64,000 nt of DNA from an uncultured Eubacteriales bacterium (GCA_949292785.1 CASFBK010000016.1:1-64000); one strand, 5' to 3'. Positions 46,777 through 55,899 are shown, numbered from the stretch's first letter. Numbers and translations: made by a program. The notes: generated by a model from the letters alone, not told the origin.

Positions 46777-47781
46777 TTATTTTTCCATAACACTCCGGCG
46801 TTCTACCAAAGTCACAGGTAATGTTATGGTAGTGCCTGCATTTCCGTCTTCCTTTAATCTCTCTAACATAGTGATTGCAAGCTGTGCTCTTTTCCTTTTA
46901 TCCTGCCGGACTGTAGTCATGGTTGGGCAGACCATTTCGCATAAGGGAACGTCATCAAAGCCTGCAATGGAAATATCCTTTGGCACCTTAAATCCCTGTT
47001 CCTGTAAAAACTGCATCAACTCAATGGCATAATAATCAGAAACTGCAAAAATCGCGGAATATGACGTTAATTGTTTCAGCTTCCTCCGATAAAATCTTCT
47101 GCGCTCTTCCTTTTCCATGGGAATCATTAGAAAATCTGCTTCATCCTCTGCCATTGCTGCCTGAAATCCCAAAAACCGCTCCTTATCCATCCGATCATCA
47201 TTGTCGGAAATACAAAGTACCTTGTGATGTCCCATTCTTTTGAAATAAGCTCCCATCTGATACCCACCGTTATAATTATCCAGCACCATATTACACAACC
47301 GTTCCGGCTTCTCAAGGTAAGCGTCATACACCACAAAAGGGATGCGCATGGTATCCCGCAACTTTTTATAGTCCTGTTCACAAAAACCCAGAATCACCAG
47401 CCCCTCCATATTCCACATGGAAGCAAAGCGGGCTATCTCTTTTACTTCTGTTGCCGTCTTTACCATCATAAAATATCCAGCCTTTTCAATTTCAGCAGAT
47501 AATTCATTTAATGCAGAAGAAATAAAGGTATCCTCCAGCACATGGGATTCATACTTTTCGTGATTGTTCACCACAACACCAATAATGCGGGAATTATTTT
47601 GCGCCAGCAGAATGCCCGCCATACTTGGAATGTACTGTCTCTGTTCTAACAGCTCCTGCACTCTGTGCACTGTTTCGTCAGAAATTTTCTTTGTTTTTCC
47701 ATGAATCACATTCGACACCGTAGCGGTACTGAGCCCTAATTCTTCTGCGATATCGACAATTCGGACGCGCTTGTTGTCCAT
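46777..47781 (-). CDS. LacI-family transcriptional regulator
   Basis: A 334-aa repressor. The N-terminal HTH (IVDIAEELGLSTATVSNVIHG) is followed by the hinge helix and a periplasmic-binding-protein-like effector domain (61-334; GFDDVPLCEMVCPTMTTVRQD is typical). The hinge reads SMAGILLAQ. No sugar-utilisation genes are adjacent, so the regulon is elsewhere or unknown. It is transcribed away from the PqqD-like gene. Confidence 0.92.
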   Translation of the reverse strand: MDNKRVRIVDIAEELGLSTATVSNVIHGKTKKISDETVHRVQELLEQRQYIPSMAGILLAQNNSRIIGVVVNNHEKYESHVLEDTFISSALNELSAEIEKAGYFMMVKTATEVKEIARFASMWNMEGLVILGFCEQDYKKLRDTMRIPFVVYDAYLEKPERLCNMVLDNYNGGYQMGAYFKRMGHHKVLCISDNDDRMDKERFLGFQAAMAEDEADFLMIPMEKEERRRFYRRKLKQLTSYSAIFAVSDYYAIELMQFLQEQGFKVPKDISIAGFDDVPLCEMVCPTMTTVRQDKRKRAQLAITMLERLKEDGNAGTTITLPVTLVERRSVMEK

Positions 47782-47944
47782 TTCTCTCCCGCCTTCCTAT
47801 GTACTTCTCACTTTTTTCTATTTTAACACAGTCTTTGGTCCTATCACAAGACAGGACGCTTTTATTGTATTTTGTATATTTTTATTTTAAAAGGAGAATC
47901 CTAATATACAAACCCATCAGAATTAGAAATCAGGAATTAAAGCT

Positions 47945-48277
47945 ATGAAAAAAAGGAAAAATTATCTGGATTATATCCCAAAGCGTAATTCTTATTACCA
48001 ATATACCTTTAACAGCCAAAATCACATTGAAATCCATATTCCCAATCAAGGACTATGCAACCGGATTGCACAGATTTTTTTCAAACGTCCCAAATACAGC
48101 CGGATTGAACTAGATGACTTGGGAAGCTTTGTATGGAATTCCATCAATGGCACGCTTTCCATCTATGAGATTGGTCTTAACGTCAAGGAACATTTCGGCA
48201 AAGAAGCAGAACCTTTGTATGAACGCCTGTCCTGCTTTTTTATGGCACTTCAAAAAAATAATTTAATTACCTTGTAA
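47945..48277 (+). CDS. PqqD-family protein
   Basis: A 110-aa protein whose second half (about 55-108) matches the PqqD/RRE fold: IELDDLGSFVWNSINGTLSIYEI then a helix and a final strand. PqqD-type domains bind leader peptides of ribosomally made, modified peptides; many stand-alone members have other or unknown roles. There is no radical SAM enzyme or peptide-modification gene nearby. The ribosome binding site is weak (AGGAATTAAAGCT). Its stop codon overlaps the -35 box of the mgtE promoter. Confidence 0.75.
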   Translation: MKKRKNYLDYIPKRNSYYQYTFNSQNHIEIHIPNQGLCNRIAQIFFKRPKYSRIELDDLGSFVWNSINGTLSIYEIGLNVKEHFGKEAEPLYERLSCFFMALQKNNLITL

Positions 48278-48300
48278 TTATGAAAAAAAAGAACTATAAT
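48272..48300 (+). promoter_or_regulatory. Promoter of the mgtE leader/mgtE unit
   Basis: -35 TTGTAA (48272-48277), spacer exactly 17 nt, -10 TATAAT (48295-48300). It would start a transcript near 48307, about 30 nt before the leader ORF and 230 nt before mgtE. Confidence 0.7.
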
Positions 48301-48335
48301 GTAAAATATGATAAAAATAAAGGCAGGTGAACAAA

Positions 48336-48437
48336 ATGGACAGTTGTGACAATCATAGTCGAAGTAGCTGCATAGGTCGAAATCTGAATAGAAGTAATTG
48401 GCAACGAATGTGTATCCAACCGTTCGTTTTGTTTTAA
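48336..48437 (+). CDS. Putative leader peptide of mgtE
   Basis: A 33-aa reading frame starting MDSCDNHSRSSCIGRN and ending QPFVLF, with SD AGGTGA seven bases before the ATG. It lies between a consensus promoter and mgtE. The 99-nt stretch after it is C-containing but G-poor and unstructured (possible Rho-loading region). The N-terminus matches the short ORF before mgtA (MDS...RSS; nine identical bases CGAAGTAGC). Magnesium-sensing leader peptides are known for mgtA/mgtCB in Salmonella (MgtL, MgtP); a similar role is inferred. Confidence 0.6.
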   Translation: MDSCDNHSRSSCIGRNLNRSNWQRMCIQPFVLF

Positions 48438-48536
48438 TGTATACTTTATAATACTCTTCTTAATGCTTTTCAATACTTCTAAACATTTTTCTGATCTATC
48501 CCCAATAACAAATAACTGAATAAGGAGGCTTTAAAA

Positions 48537-49964
48537 ATGGAAATGAAAGTATTAAAAGCAGGAGAAACTATGGTTTCTATTAAGCCAGATTATGTAAGAG
48601 AGATTATTGACGTTATCAGAAGCAATGCCTCTCCAAAAGCCATGCGCGAACACCTCGAAGATTATCATGAAAATGATATTGCTGACGTGTTGGAATTATT
48701 GTCGATAGCGGAACGTAAAAAGCTATACCGTATTCTGGATGCATCTATGCTGTCAAATATCCTGGAATATGCGAAAGAACATGACGCTGGTATCTATCTG
48801 GATGAAATGGACATAAATAAGGCTGCAAAAGTGATTGAAAACATGGAATCAGATGCAGCCTTAGGTGTGTTGCAAAAAGTAGAAAAAAATAAAAGAATGC
48901 TTCTTATTGATTACCTCAATGAAGCGGTAAGAAAAAACATTGCCTTAATGTCATCTTTTGATGAAGACGAAATCGGTAGTAAAATGACAACAAATCATAT
49001 TGCCATCCGGGAAAATCTTACAATCAAGCAGGCAATGCGCGCCCTCATAGAGCAGGCTTCTACCAATGACAATATCTCTACCCTGTTTGTCACGGATGAA
49101 TCAGGCGCATTTTATGGAGCCATTGATTTAAAAGAGCTTATCACTGCCCGACAGGATACCTCGCTGGATTCCCTGATTATGACCTCCTATCCCTATGTAT
49201 ATGGGCATGAGGACATTGATGACTGTATTGAGCGACTAAAGGATTATTCCGAAGATTTAATTCCTGTACTGGATAATGATAATAATCTGCTTGGTGTTAT
49301 CACATCCCAAAATATTATTCAGGTAGTGGATGATGAAATGAGCGAAGATTATGCAAAGCTTGGTGGATTAACGGCAGAAGAGGATTTAAAGGAACCACTT
49401 TTGCAGAGCATGAAAAAACGTCTTCCATGGCTTTTTGTACTTTTGGCTCTTGGCTTACTGGTATCATCCGTGGTGGGATTGTTCGAGCAAGTGGTATCAC
49501 AGCTTACTTTGATTATGTGTTTTCAGTCATTGATACTGGATATGGCTGGTAATGTAGGTACTCAATCGCTGGCTGTTACCATCCGTGTTTTGATGGATGA
49601 AACATTGACCGGAAAACAAAAACTGCACCTGGTTTTAAAAGAAACCAAAATCGGATTTGCGAATGGTCTGCTTCTTGGAATTATCTCATTCGTAATCCTT
49701 GGTATCTATATTTTTGCTATGAAAGGACGGGGATTATTAATGGCATTGGCAATCTCCGGATGTATCGGTATATCGCTTTTACTTGCAATGGTTATTTCCA
49801 GCGCTGTAGGCACTTTGATTCCTCTGTTTTTCAAAAAAATTCATGTTGATCCCGCAGTTGCATCCGGTCCGCTCATTACTACCGTAAACGACCTGGTAGC
49901 AGTTATCACATATTACGGACTGAGTTGGATTCTACTCCTGAATATACTGCATTTAGCCGAATAA
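48537..49964 (+). CDS. mgtE: Magnesium channel/transporter MgtE
   Basis: A 475-aa Mg2+ channel. Order: cytosolic N-domain (about 15-140), two CBS domains (about 145-265; MTTNHIAIRENLTIKQAM; TSYPYVYGHEDIDDCIE), plug helix, and five TM helices (about 295-472) with the pore motif NVGTQSLAVTIR and a conserved pore Asp in PLITTVNDL. Mg2+ binding between the N and CBS domains closes the pore. AAGGAGGCTTTAAAA lies before the ATG. It is transcribed behind a leader ORF. Confidence 0.95.
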   Translation: MEMKVLKAGETMVSIKPDYVREIIDVIRSNASPKAMREHLEDYHENDIADVLELLSIAERKKLYRILDASMLSNILEYAKEHDAGIYLDEMDINKAAKVIENMESDAALGVLQKVEKNKRMLLIDYLNEAVRKNIALMSSFDEDEIGSKMTTNHIAIRENLTIKQAMRALIEQASTNDNISTLFVTDESGAFYGAIDLKELITARQDTSLDSLIMTSYPYVYGHEDIDDCIERLKDYSEDLIPVLDNDNNLLGVITSQNIIQVVDDEMSEDYAKLGGLTAEEDLKEPLLQSMKKRLPWLFVLLALGLLVSSVVGLFEQVVSQLTLIMCFQSLILDMAGNVGTQSLAVTIRVLMDETLTGKQKLHLVLKETKIGFANGLLLGIISFVILGIYIFAMKGRGLLMALAISGCIGISLLLAMVISSAVGTLIPLFFKKIHVDPAVASGPLITTVNDLVAVITYYGLSWILLLNILHLAE

Positions 49965-50002
49965 ACATGGGAAAATATTTTCTATTGTCAATCCGAATAA
50001 AA

Positions 50003-50053
50003 AAGTGCCTGGATATACTCCTTCTAACACCTACGGAATATATTCAGACACTT
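50003..50053 (-). terminator. Terminator after the ferritin-like gene (also faces mgtE)
   Basis: A 14-bp stem with two G-U pairs (AAGTGCCTGGATAT and ATATTCAGACACTT) followed on the minus strand by TTTTTTATTC. It lies between convergent mgtE and the ferritin-like gene and may serve both. Confidence 0.7.
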
Positions 50054-50101
50054 GTATTCATTAGAAATCTTACTATAGCTTCAATGCTCCCGCTTTCCAA
50101 T

Positions 50102-50647
50102 TCAATCTGAAAGAAGAGCCTTTAGAATCATAATATGATATTCTTCATCCTTAATAATTCTTGCTAACACAGCATTAACATAATCGTCTTTTATCACTTT
50201 TATATGCATTCTATATTGATTTATCGCAGCTTTCTCAGCCTCTATATCCGCTAATATCATCTTTTTGACATTTTGCGGCGTGTTCAGATATTCCGGTGTC
50301 CACATCTTTTGTCTTCCACCGTTCTGTTTTGCTGAAAAATCAATCGTGCCGCCCAGCAAAAAAATTAATTCTCCTAATTTCTGCAAATGTATCATTTCTG
50401 CCATTGCAATTCCAAGGATTGTTTTTGCTAAGGGGCATTGCTCACAGGACATACGATTTTCGTTGTTGATATACTGCGTAATTGCAGACATCTCAGATAC
50501 CGAACCACAATAATCAAAGCTGAGTAAATTAGCATAAGCCTGATTTTTTCCCCGCACCTGAATGGCAGGATATGGTAATTCCATCATAATCGGCTTTACG
50601 TTCATAAAACTGCAGGTATTGACCAAAGGATTCTCTCTTTCTTCCAT
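50102..50647 (-). CDS. Ferritin-like diiron-type protein
   Basis: A 181-aa protein with a four-helix ferritin-like pattern: Glu52 (SEMSAITQY), Glu84-x-x-His87 (AEMIHLQK), Glu136/138 (IEAEKAAINQY), and Glu168-x-x-His171 (DEEYH). These are two E and ExxH pairs, as in rubrerythrin or bacterioferritin cores. A CEQC pair (69-71) lies in the loop between helices. No rubredoxin domain. It may store or detoxify metal or peroxide. It lies 11 bases behind the Cys-rich protein gene, so both are probably co-expressed. Confidence 0.8.
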   Translation of the reverse strand: MEERENPLVNTCSFMNVKPIMMELPYPAIQVRGKNQAYANLLSFDYCGSVSEMSAITQYINNENRMSCEQCPLAKTILGIAMAEMIHLQKLGELIFLLGGTIDFSAKQNGGRQKMWTPEYLNTPQNVKKMILADIEAEKAAINQYRMHIKVIKDDYVNAVLARIIKDEEYHIMILKALLSD

Positions 50648-50658
50648 GTTTCTATATC

Positions 50659-51024
50659 CTATTCGATGATATCATCACAGTCACTGGCAACTTTGTCACA
50701 TTCACACTCAACAGAGGCTTCGCCAACTTCTGCCCTTGCACCAAAGACAACAGGAACTTCCACACGCAGTTTCTGGCTGATGGTAAATTTGCATTCACCG
50801 CCAGGCTTTCCCGGACACATATCGCAGCCGGATGAAATTACAGCTTTTCCCAGACACTGTGTCTTCGCATTGCCAGCTTCTCCGAATGTTTTAATGGTAA
50901 CCGGAATACAAACATTAACATCCTGATAACCTACTGCTTCACAGCCTACCTTATCCTTATCTTTTTCCTTATCCTTTTTCTTATACTCTTCCGTTTCTAC
51001 TTCCTGACTTAATACGTTATTCAT
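50659..51024 (-). CDS. Cys-rich hypothetical protein
   Basis: A 121-aa protein starting MNNVLSQEVETEEYKK from the ATG at 51024 with AAAGGAGACTGTT. After a charged KKKDKEKDKDK segment come nine cysteines (CDMCPGKPGGEC and CECDK clusters) in a beta-rich sequence (DVNVCIPVTIKTFGEAG, LRVEVPVVFGARAEVG). No signal peptide or TM. Family not recognised; it could be a metal-binding or spore/coat-type protein partnering the ferritin-like protein encoded next to it. Confidence 0.72.
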   Translation of the reverse strand: MNNVLSQEVETEEYKKKDKEKDKDKVGCEAVGYQDVNVCIPVTIKTFGEAGNAKTQCLGKAVISSGCDMCPGKPGGECKFTISQKLRVEVPVVFGARAEVGEASVECECDKVASDCDDIIE

Positions 51025-51157
51025 AACAGTCTCCTTTCCAAATTGGGGCTTTGCCAATACGGCATTTTTTGTTCCCCACAAATATGATATGATGAATCAC
51101 GTAAAACGGTTCCCGAAAAGAGTTTAAGAATATATTTTAAACAGAAAAGATCTATTT

Positions 51158-51979
51158 TTATTTTTCTATCATACGAATAAAAAAAGAATCTAAATCCTTG
51201 CCCTCCTTTTCTACAATATACTTATATAGCAAATCAATTCTTACCGCACATATTCTCTCATCTTTCAGTCTGAATATTCTCTTTTTCCCTGAATATACTC
51301 TTACTGTTTCCAACTTCACATCATTAAGGCTATAATCCCAGTATAAGGCTATTTCCGGACAGGCATCTGTTAAATATCTCCCTTTATTGTCTCTACAATT
51401 CTCGCATCCGTTTCCTTTCTTTTTTATTCTGTTGGTGATACTGGTATAATACAATCTATTGCAGTCCTCACATCTCCAATAAAATTTCATGACAGACGTC
51501 GGTTTAAACATACTCGGTCTTAAATTTCTATTTGCTTTCATATCCCAGGTAATTGCAATCTTTGGATATTTCTCTTCTAAACTTCCTTCCACAGAATTTT
51601 TCATATATTGACTTAAAATATTGATATGGTCTCTTTCAATATTGATACTCGGTATCATTTTTTGATTTGGATATATAGTCTTTATTAAATGATTGATAAT
51701 ATTAATCAAAGAATTGTCTTTTATATCGTCATATTTTTTAGATATGTCGCCTTCACATAATATAAATACCTTATAGAACTCGCTAATATGTATTGCCTTA
51801 CTTTTCTCATCTCTCATAGAATGGACAGCGCCAGCAAACCATTTCACTGGAGGCTTCTGCTATCTCGTCTGCACTTTTTTCATTTTTCTGTTGTCATATT
51901 CCTTTGCGATATCCGGATATTTCATGGATGAAGTAATCACACTGTTTTTCGTATCTGCCACCCATTCCCTCAAAGACAT
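51158..51979 (-). pseudogene. Decayed treble-clef zinc-finger (DUF4379-like) gene
   Basis: The longest intact piece (51158-51847, 229 aa, GTG start) lacks its beginning. Upstream on the same strand, from an ATG at 51979, a frame reads MSLREWVADTKNSVITSSMK then YPDIAKEYDNRK before a stop; shifting frame at an A-run restores KSADEIAEASSEMVCWRC, and a second shift enters the long piece. The long piece has the repeat PKIAITWDMKANRNLRPSMF and CEDC...CENC fingers typical of DUF4379. Two frameshifts mean it is broken. Such proteins are often near mobile or phage regions. Confidence 0.65.
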
Positions 51980-52348
51980 TCAAAATAAAAAAAAATGTGG
52001 AAGTACAGACAATCAGGATTTACTTCAAAGCAGTACCCGGCCTCCCGCACACATCGGCTGTTGAAAGAAGCGTCCGGTAAAGCCGCATATCTTTTGATAT
52101 ATCTGATCGTATGTAAGGACGCGTCCTTTGTTCGCCACAAACATACAAAGAAGTCCATATTCCTCCGTCGTCAGGTTAATCTCCCTTCGGTCACGGTATA
52201 TCTTCCGCCGATCGAGATAGATTTCAAATCCCGGAAGCAATACCATCGTTTCTTTCTTAATCCGTTGACTTTCAAAATCAAGATACTGTTTCAAGACATC
52301 TATTGTCTCATCAAATACAGCAGAATCCTGATCATTGAATTCAATCAC
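51970..52348 (-). pseudogene. Decayed OmpR-type winged-helix regulator
   Basis: The 107-codon frame from a GTG at 52348 has the start of an OmpR/VanR winged helix (INLTTEEYGLLCMFVANKGR then VLTYDQIYQKICG). It then runs into unrelated residues. In a second frame, the expected end of the domain appears (PDASFNSRCVREAGYCFEV). The central recognition part of the domain is missing and the frames no longer agree, so a deletion has destroyed it. No receiver domain precedes it. It lies just behind the small membrane protein of the mgtA unit and may be the former local regulator. Confidence 0.7.
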
Positions 52349-52473
52349 TAATACACGTCCGATAATAATCGCCTCCCATCATCAAAATGCTTGTGGATTG
52401 TTATCATCTCTAAATAAATTACTTGAGAACTGCCGGAATATTAATCTGTCAACATCCCAGCAGCCATGTTTTT

Positions 52474-52623
52474 TTATTTTTTCTTCGGCTTCATCCCCCA
52501 AAACACTACATTCATAAGAACTACAATCAGCGCAACAACAGCCATTAAAACCCAAAAGCCCATATTCAGCCCCAACCATTCGGTCATTCCGAATACACTC
52601 ATCCAAATATTTGTCCAGTTCAT
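52474..52623 (-). CDS. 49-aa single-TM protein downstream of mgtA
   Basis: A small reading frame starting MNWTNIWMSVFGMTEWLGLN, with one TM helix (about 20-43) and a basic end (WGMKPKKK). AAGGAGGATTAAAAAA lies directly behind the mgtA stop codon and before this ATG, so it is the second gene of the mgtA unit. Small membrane proteins regulate MgtA in enterobacteria (MgtS stabilises it, MgtR promotes degradation of MgtC). This one is unrelated in sequence as far as I can see, and its role is inferred by position. Confidence 0.75.
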   Translation of the reverse strand: MNWTNIWMSVFGMTEWLGLNMGFWVLMAVVALIVVLMNVVFWGMKPKKK

Positions 52624-52640
52624 TTTTTTAATCCTCCTTT

Positions 52641-55415
52641 TTATAACAGCTCACCGTAATGCTTTACATAAGCCTTCTTCAGGCTTGTCGCCAATGCCAT
52701 ATAAAGCAGGATGCACGGAATCAGATACGCAAAATAGCTTGCCGGCAGCGCCACAAATCCCAGCATTGTTCCAAATGCCGTAAACGGAATAATGGTAAGG
52801 ACTGTAATTCCGGTACAGGTCAGCAGCGTCAACGGAGCGGACGCACGGCTCTGGATAAACGGAATCTTCGGTGTACGAATCATATGGATAACCAGCGTCT
52901 GGCTCCACATGGATTCCACGAACCAGCCTGCCTGGAACATTGCCGCATAAGTCGTCTGCATCTGCTCTAATTCTGCTCCGCTGAAATGATTTGCCAAGTC
53001 GTTATACAACACACCGTCGGACACGAATATCGGACAGTATACAAAGTACATGAAAATGTAAGTTGTCCAGTCGAATACAGAGCTTGTCGGTCCAATCCAA
53101 ATCATAAAGCTGCCCACAGAGGAAGCATCCCATTTACGGGGTATGCGCAGGAATTCTTCGTCTACATTATCCCACGGAATTGCTGTACAGGACAAATCAT
53201 AAATGAGGTTCAGGAAGATCAGATGTACGCTCATCATTGGCAGAATTGGTATCAGCGCTGAAGCCGCCAGCACGGAGAACATATTTCCGAAGTTGGAGGA
53301 AGCAGTCATCTTTATGTACTTAATCATGTTAGCATAGGTCTTTCTGCCTTCAATAATACCTTTTTCCAGTACCATCAGGTCTTTCTCAAGCAGAATGATA
53401 TCGGCGCTTTCCTTTGCCACGTCTACCGCTGTATCCACGGAAATACCAATGTCAGCGGATTTCATAGCTGCTGCGTCATTGATACCGTCTCCCATAAATC
53501 CAACCGTATGTCCGGATTCACGAAGGACTGATACCACACGGGACTTCTGATCCGGGGTCAGCTTTGCAAAAACGTCTGTCTCTTCAGCAGCTTTTGCCAG
53601 CTCAATGTCGTTCATTTTATCTAAATCGGAACCCAACAACATATTACGCACCTTTAAGCCTACCTGTGCGCAAATTGTACGCGTTACTTTATCATTATCT
53701 CCTGTCAGGATTTTGGTGGTTACACCATGCTCTTTCAATGCACGAATTGCATCCGCAGTTGTTTCTTTTGGCGGATCAAGGAATGCCAGATAGCCAAGCA
53801 GAACCATATCACATTCATCCTTTACGCCAAAGGCTCCTACAGGAGAAGGATTGCTCTTTTGCGCAAGAGCCAGAACACGAAAACCCTTATCATTCAGTTC
53901 ATCAACGGTTTTCAATATCTTGTGCCGCAGTTCCTCAGAGAGCGGCTGAACCTCACCGTCATATTCCGCAAAGGAACAAACAGAAAGCATTTCCTCCACA
54001 GCCCCTTTGGTGACCATCTGCGTCTTTCCGGTCTTATCCTTCACCACAGTGCTCAAACGACGGCGCGTAAAGTCAAAGGGAATCTCGTCTACTTTTTCAT
54101 AATGCTCCGAAAGATCAATCAGCCGGGGATCTTCCGCCTCTTCCTCTTCGGTTTTCTTTATGATAGCTAAATCCATCAGGTTTTTATATCCGGTCTGGAA
54201 ATAGCTGTTCAAATACGCATGGCGCAGAACACGAGTATCCTCTTTGCCATTTGCATCCATATGGTATTCCAGAACTACCTGATCCTGAGTTAAAGTACCG
54301 GTCTTATCTGTGCAGAGAATATCAATAGCTCCAAAGTTCTGGATGGAGTTCAGATTTTTTACAATGGTCTTTTCCTTACTCATGGAAACAGCACCCTTTG
54401 CCAGACATGTGGTAACGATCATAGGCAGCATCTCCGGCGTCAGACCTACTGCAATAGAAATACCGAACAGAAATGCCTCCAGCCAGTCTCCTTTTGTAAT
54501 TCCGTTGATAAAAAATACTACCGGAACCATAACCAGCATAAAACGAATTAATACCCAGGATACCGCATTTACGCCTTTGGTAAAGCTGGTTTCCACTGCT
54601 TCCTCGGCTACTGAAGAAGCCATCGAACCAAACAGGGTATTATCACCAACCGAAATAACGACACCAGTGGCGCTGCCGGAAACGACATTGCTTCCCATGA
54701 AAGCAATATTGCCATATTCTGTCACAGCATCCTGATCCGTTTCGACCATTTGGGGCGTTTTCTCTATCGGTTCACTTTCTCCCGTCAGGCTGGACTGGCT
54801 GACAAACAAATCCTTTGCATCAACAATACGCATATCAGCCGGAATCATATCACCTGCGGAAAGACGGACAACATCCCCGACAACAACATCTTCCAGGGGA
54901 ATTTCAATTTTTTCCTGCTCCCTCCTGTCAACGGTACAGGTTGTAGTAATCATATCAAGCAGCCTTTCTGCCGCATTGCCGCTGCGGGCTTCCTGTACAA
55001 AACGTAATGTACCGGAAATGACAACCATGGTCAGGATAATTACCACCGTCAGGCAGTCAAAATCATCTTTCGTGTTCCCCCACAGCTCCATATAGGGCAA
55101 AATCATATCTGTAACCATGGAAACCAGAGCAAGGCAGAACAAAATCGCCGTAAAGGGATTAATATAAGCTCCTGCCAGTCTCTGCGGCAACGATTTCTTC
55201 TTTTGATGAGTTATCTTGTTTGTTCCATATTTTTTTCGATTAGCAGCAACATTTTCCTCTGAAAGACCACGCAGCGTTGTGTTCTGTGCTTTCATAACTT
55301 CTTTTATGGGGTGCATTGCAGCATAAGTAATGTGGCTGTTCTGCTCTTCGCGGACTCCCGCCTTTTCAGCAGCCACCTTAGTTTCCTGCTGACTGCTTAA
55401 TTCCTTCTTATTCAT
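52641..55415 (-). CDS. mgtA: Mg2+-importing P-type ATPase MgtA
   Basis: A 924-aa P3B-type ATPase. N-terminal cation-ATPase domain, TGES (211-214), phosphorylated Asp370 in DKTGTLT, nucleotide domain, [10 protein letters not shown], and the MgtA-type C-terminal TM region ([34 protein letters not shown]). It brings Mg2+ into the cell. The ribosome binding site TTAGGAGGTAAGTCCA contains the stop codon of the upstream leader ORF. A 49-aa membrane protein follows. Confidence 0.96.
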   Translation of the reverse strand: MNKKELSSQQETKVAAEKAGVREEQNSHITYAAMHPIKEVMKAQNTTLRGLSEENVAANRKKYGTNKITHQKKKSLPQRLAGAYINPFTAILFCLALVSMVTDMILPYMELWGNTKDDFDCLTVVIILTMVVISGTLRFVQEARSGNAAERLLDMITTTCTVDRREQEKIEIPLEDVVVGDVVRLSAGDMIPADMRIVDAKDLFVSQSSLTGESEPIEKTPQMVETDQDAVTEYGNIAFMGSNVVSGSATGVVISVGDNTLFGSMASSVAEEAVETSFTKGVNAVSWVLIRFMLVMVPVVFFINGITKGDWLEAFLFGISIAVGLTPEMLPMIVTTCLAKGAVSMSKEKTIVKNLNSIQNFGAIDILCTDKTGTLTQDQVVLEYHMDANGKEDTRVLRHAYLNSYFQTGYKNLMDLAIIKKTEEEEAEDPRLIDLSEHYEKVDEIPFDFTRRRLSTVVKDKTGKTQMVTKGAVEEMLSVCSFAEYDGEVQPLSEELRHKILKTVDELNDKGFRVLALAQKSNPSPVGAFGVKDECDMVLLGYLAFLDPPKETTADAIRALKEHGVTTKILTGDNDKVTRTICAQVGLKVRNMLLGSDLDKMNDIELAKAAEETDVFAKLTPDQKSRVVSVLRESGHTVGFMGDGINDAAAMKSADIGISVDTAVDVAKESADIILLEKDLMVLEKGIIEGRKTYANMIKYIKMTASSNFGNMFSVLAASALIPILPMMSVHLIFLNLIYDLSCTAIPWDNVDEEFLRIPRKWDASSVGSFMIWIGPTSSVFDWTTYIFMYFVYCPIFVSDGVLYNDLANHFSGAELEQMQTTYAAMFQAGWFVESMWSQTLVIHMIRTPKIPFIQSRASAPLTLLTCTGITVLTIIPFTAFGTMLGFVALPASYFAYLIPCILLYMALATSLKKAYVKHYGELL

Positions 55416-55427
55416 TGGACTTACCTC

Positions 55428-55538
55428 CTAACCTTTTTCATTAAGGCAAGAAACAGAATCAGATGAGAAAAATGGGTTCTGATCTGTTTTTTTATTCTGT
55501 TTCTGCCTGCTACTTCGCGGACTACTGTCAGAGTCCAT
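55428..55538 (-). CDS. Putative leader peptide of mgtA
   Basis: A 36-aa reading frame starting MDSDSSPRSSRQKQNKKTDQ with strong SD GGAGGTGAGGAAA. Its stop TAG is inside the mgtA SD (GGTTAGGAGGT), so translation of the two is coupled. Acidic residues and Pro near the start followed by basic residues recall the Salmonella mgtA leader MgtL, whose Asp/Glu/Pro codons make ribosomes sensitive to low Mg2+. The start resembles the short ORF before mgtE. A leader role is inferred. Confidence 0.65.
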   Translation of the reverse strand: MDSDSSPRSSRQKQNKKTDQNPFFSSDSVSCLNEKG

Positions 55539-55587
55539 TTTCCTCACCTCCGATGTAAAAATATCTATTAATAAACCACTAAGTGGA

Positions 55588-55899
55588 TTATTTGTTACGG
55601 TAACGGTCTTTCTTTTCGATGTAGCACACGTCAAAGCCTGCAACAACAAGCCATGCAATCATAGTACATACAAACCAATGCTCTGAAAATCCTGGCCACA
55701 GCCCTTTCAACAGGAAGATGATGCCGCTCAAAGCGATGACTTCCCCGATATTACGGCAAAGCGGCACAATTTTGATTTTTTCTTTTTCCTCCTGCGGCAT
55801 AGCCTTCCATGCAGATAAATGGGTGTGCACTTTTCCACACGCAAAAGCAAAACCTGCCACACAAAAAAGTAGCCCCAAAAAAATACAGGTGAAATTCAT
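55588..55899 (-). CDS. DUF3784-like small membrane protein
   Basis: A 103-aa protein with three hydrophobic segments (about 3-22, 51-67 and 75-92) and a cytosolic loop PQEEKEKIKIVPLCRNIGEV. The layout fits DUF3784 as I recall it. AAAGGAGTGAATTACG precedes the ATG. It lies between mgtC and the mgtA leader and is likely part of the same Mg2+ gene set; function unknown. Confidence 0.75.
   Translation of the reverse strand: MNFTCIFLGLLFCVAGFAFACGKVHTHLSAWKAMPQEEKEKIKIVPLCRNIGEVIALSGIIFLLKGLWPGFSEHWFVCTMIAWLVVAGFDVCYIEKKDRYRNK

Noticed and set aside
48277-48437. The 33-aa ORF as a modified-peptide precursor for the PqqD-like protein
   Set aside because: A separate promoter lies between them, no modifying enzyme is present, and the ORF resembles the mgtA leader, so a leader role for mgtE is more likely.
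48301-48536. M-box (Mg2+) riboswitch before mgtE
   Set aside because: The leader is short, AT-rich and has no conserved multi-helix structure that I can recognise.
52382-52606. 74-codon minus-strand frame behind mgtA
   Set aside because: It overlaps, in another frame, the 49-aa membrane protein, which has a strong ribosome binding site and a clear TM helix; the 74-codon frame has neither.
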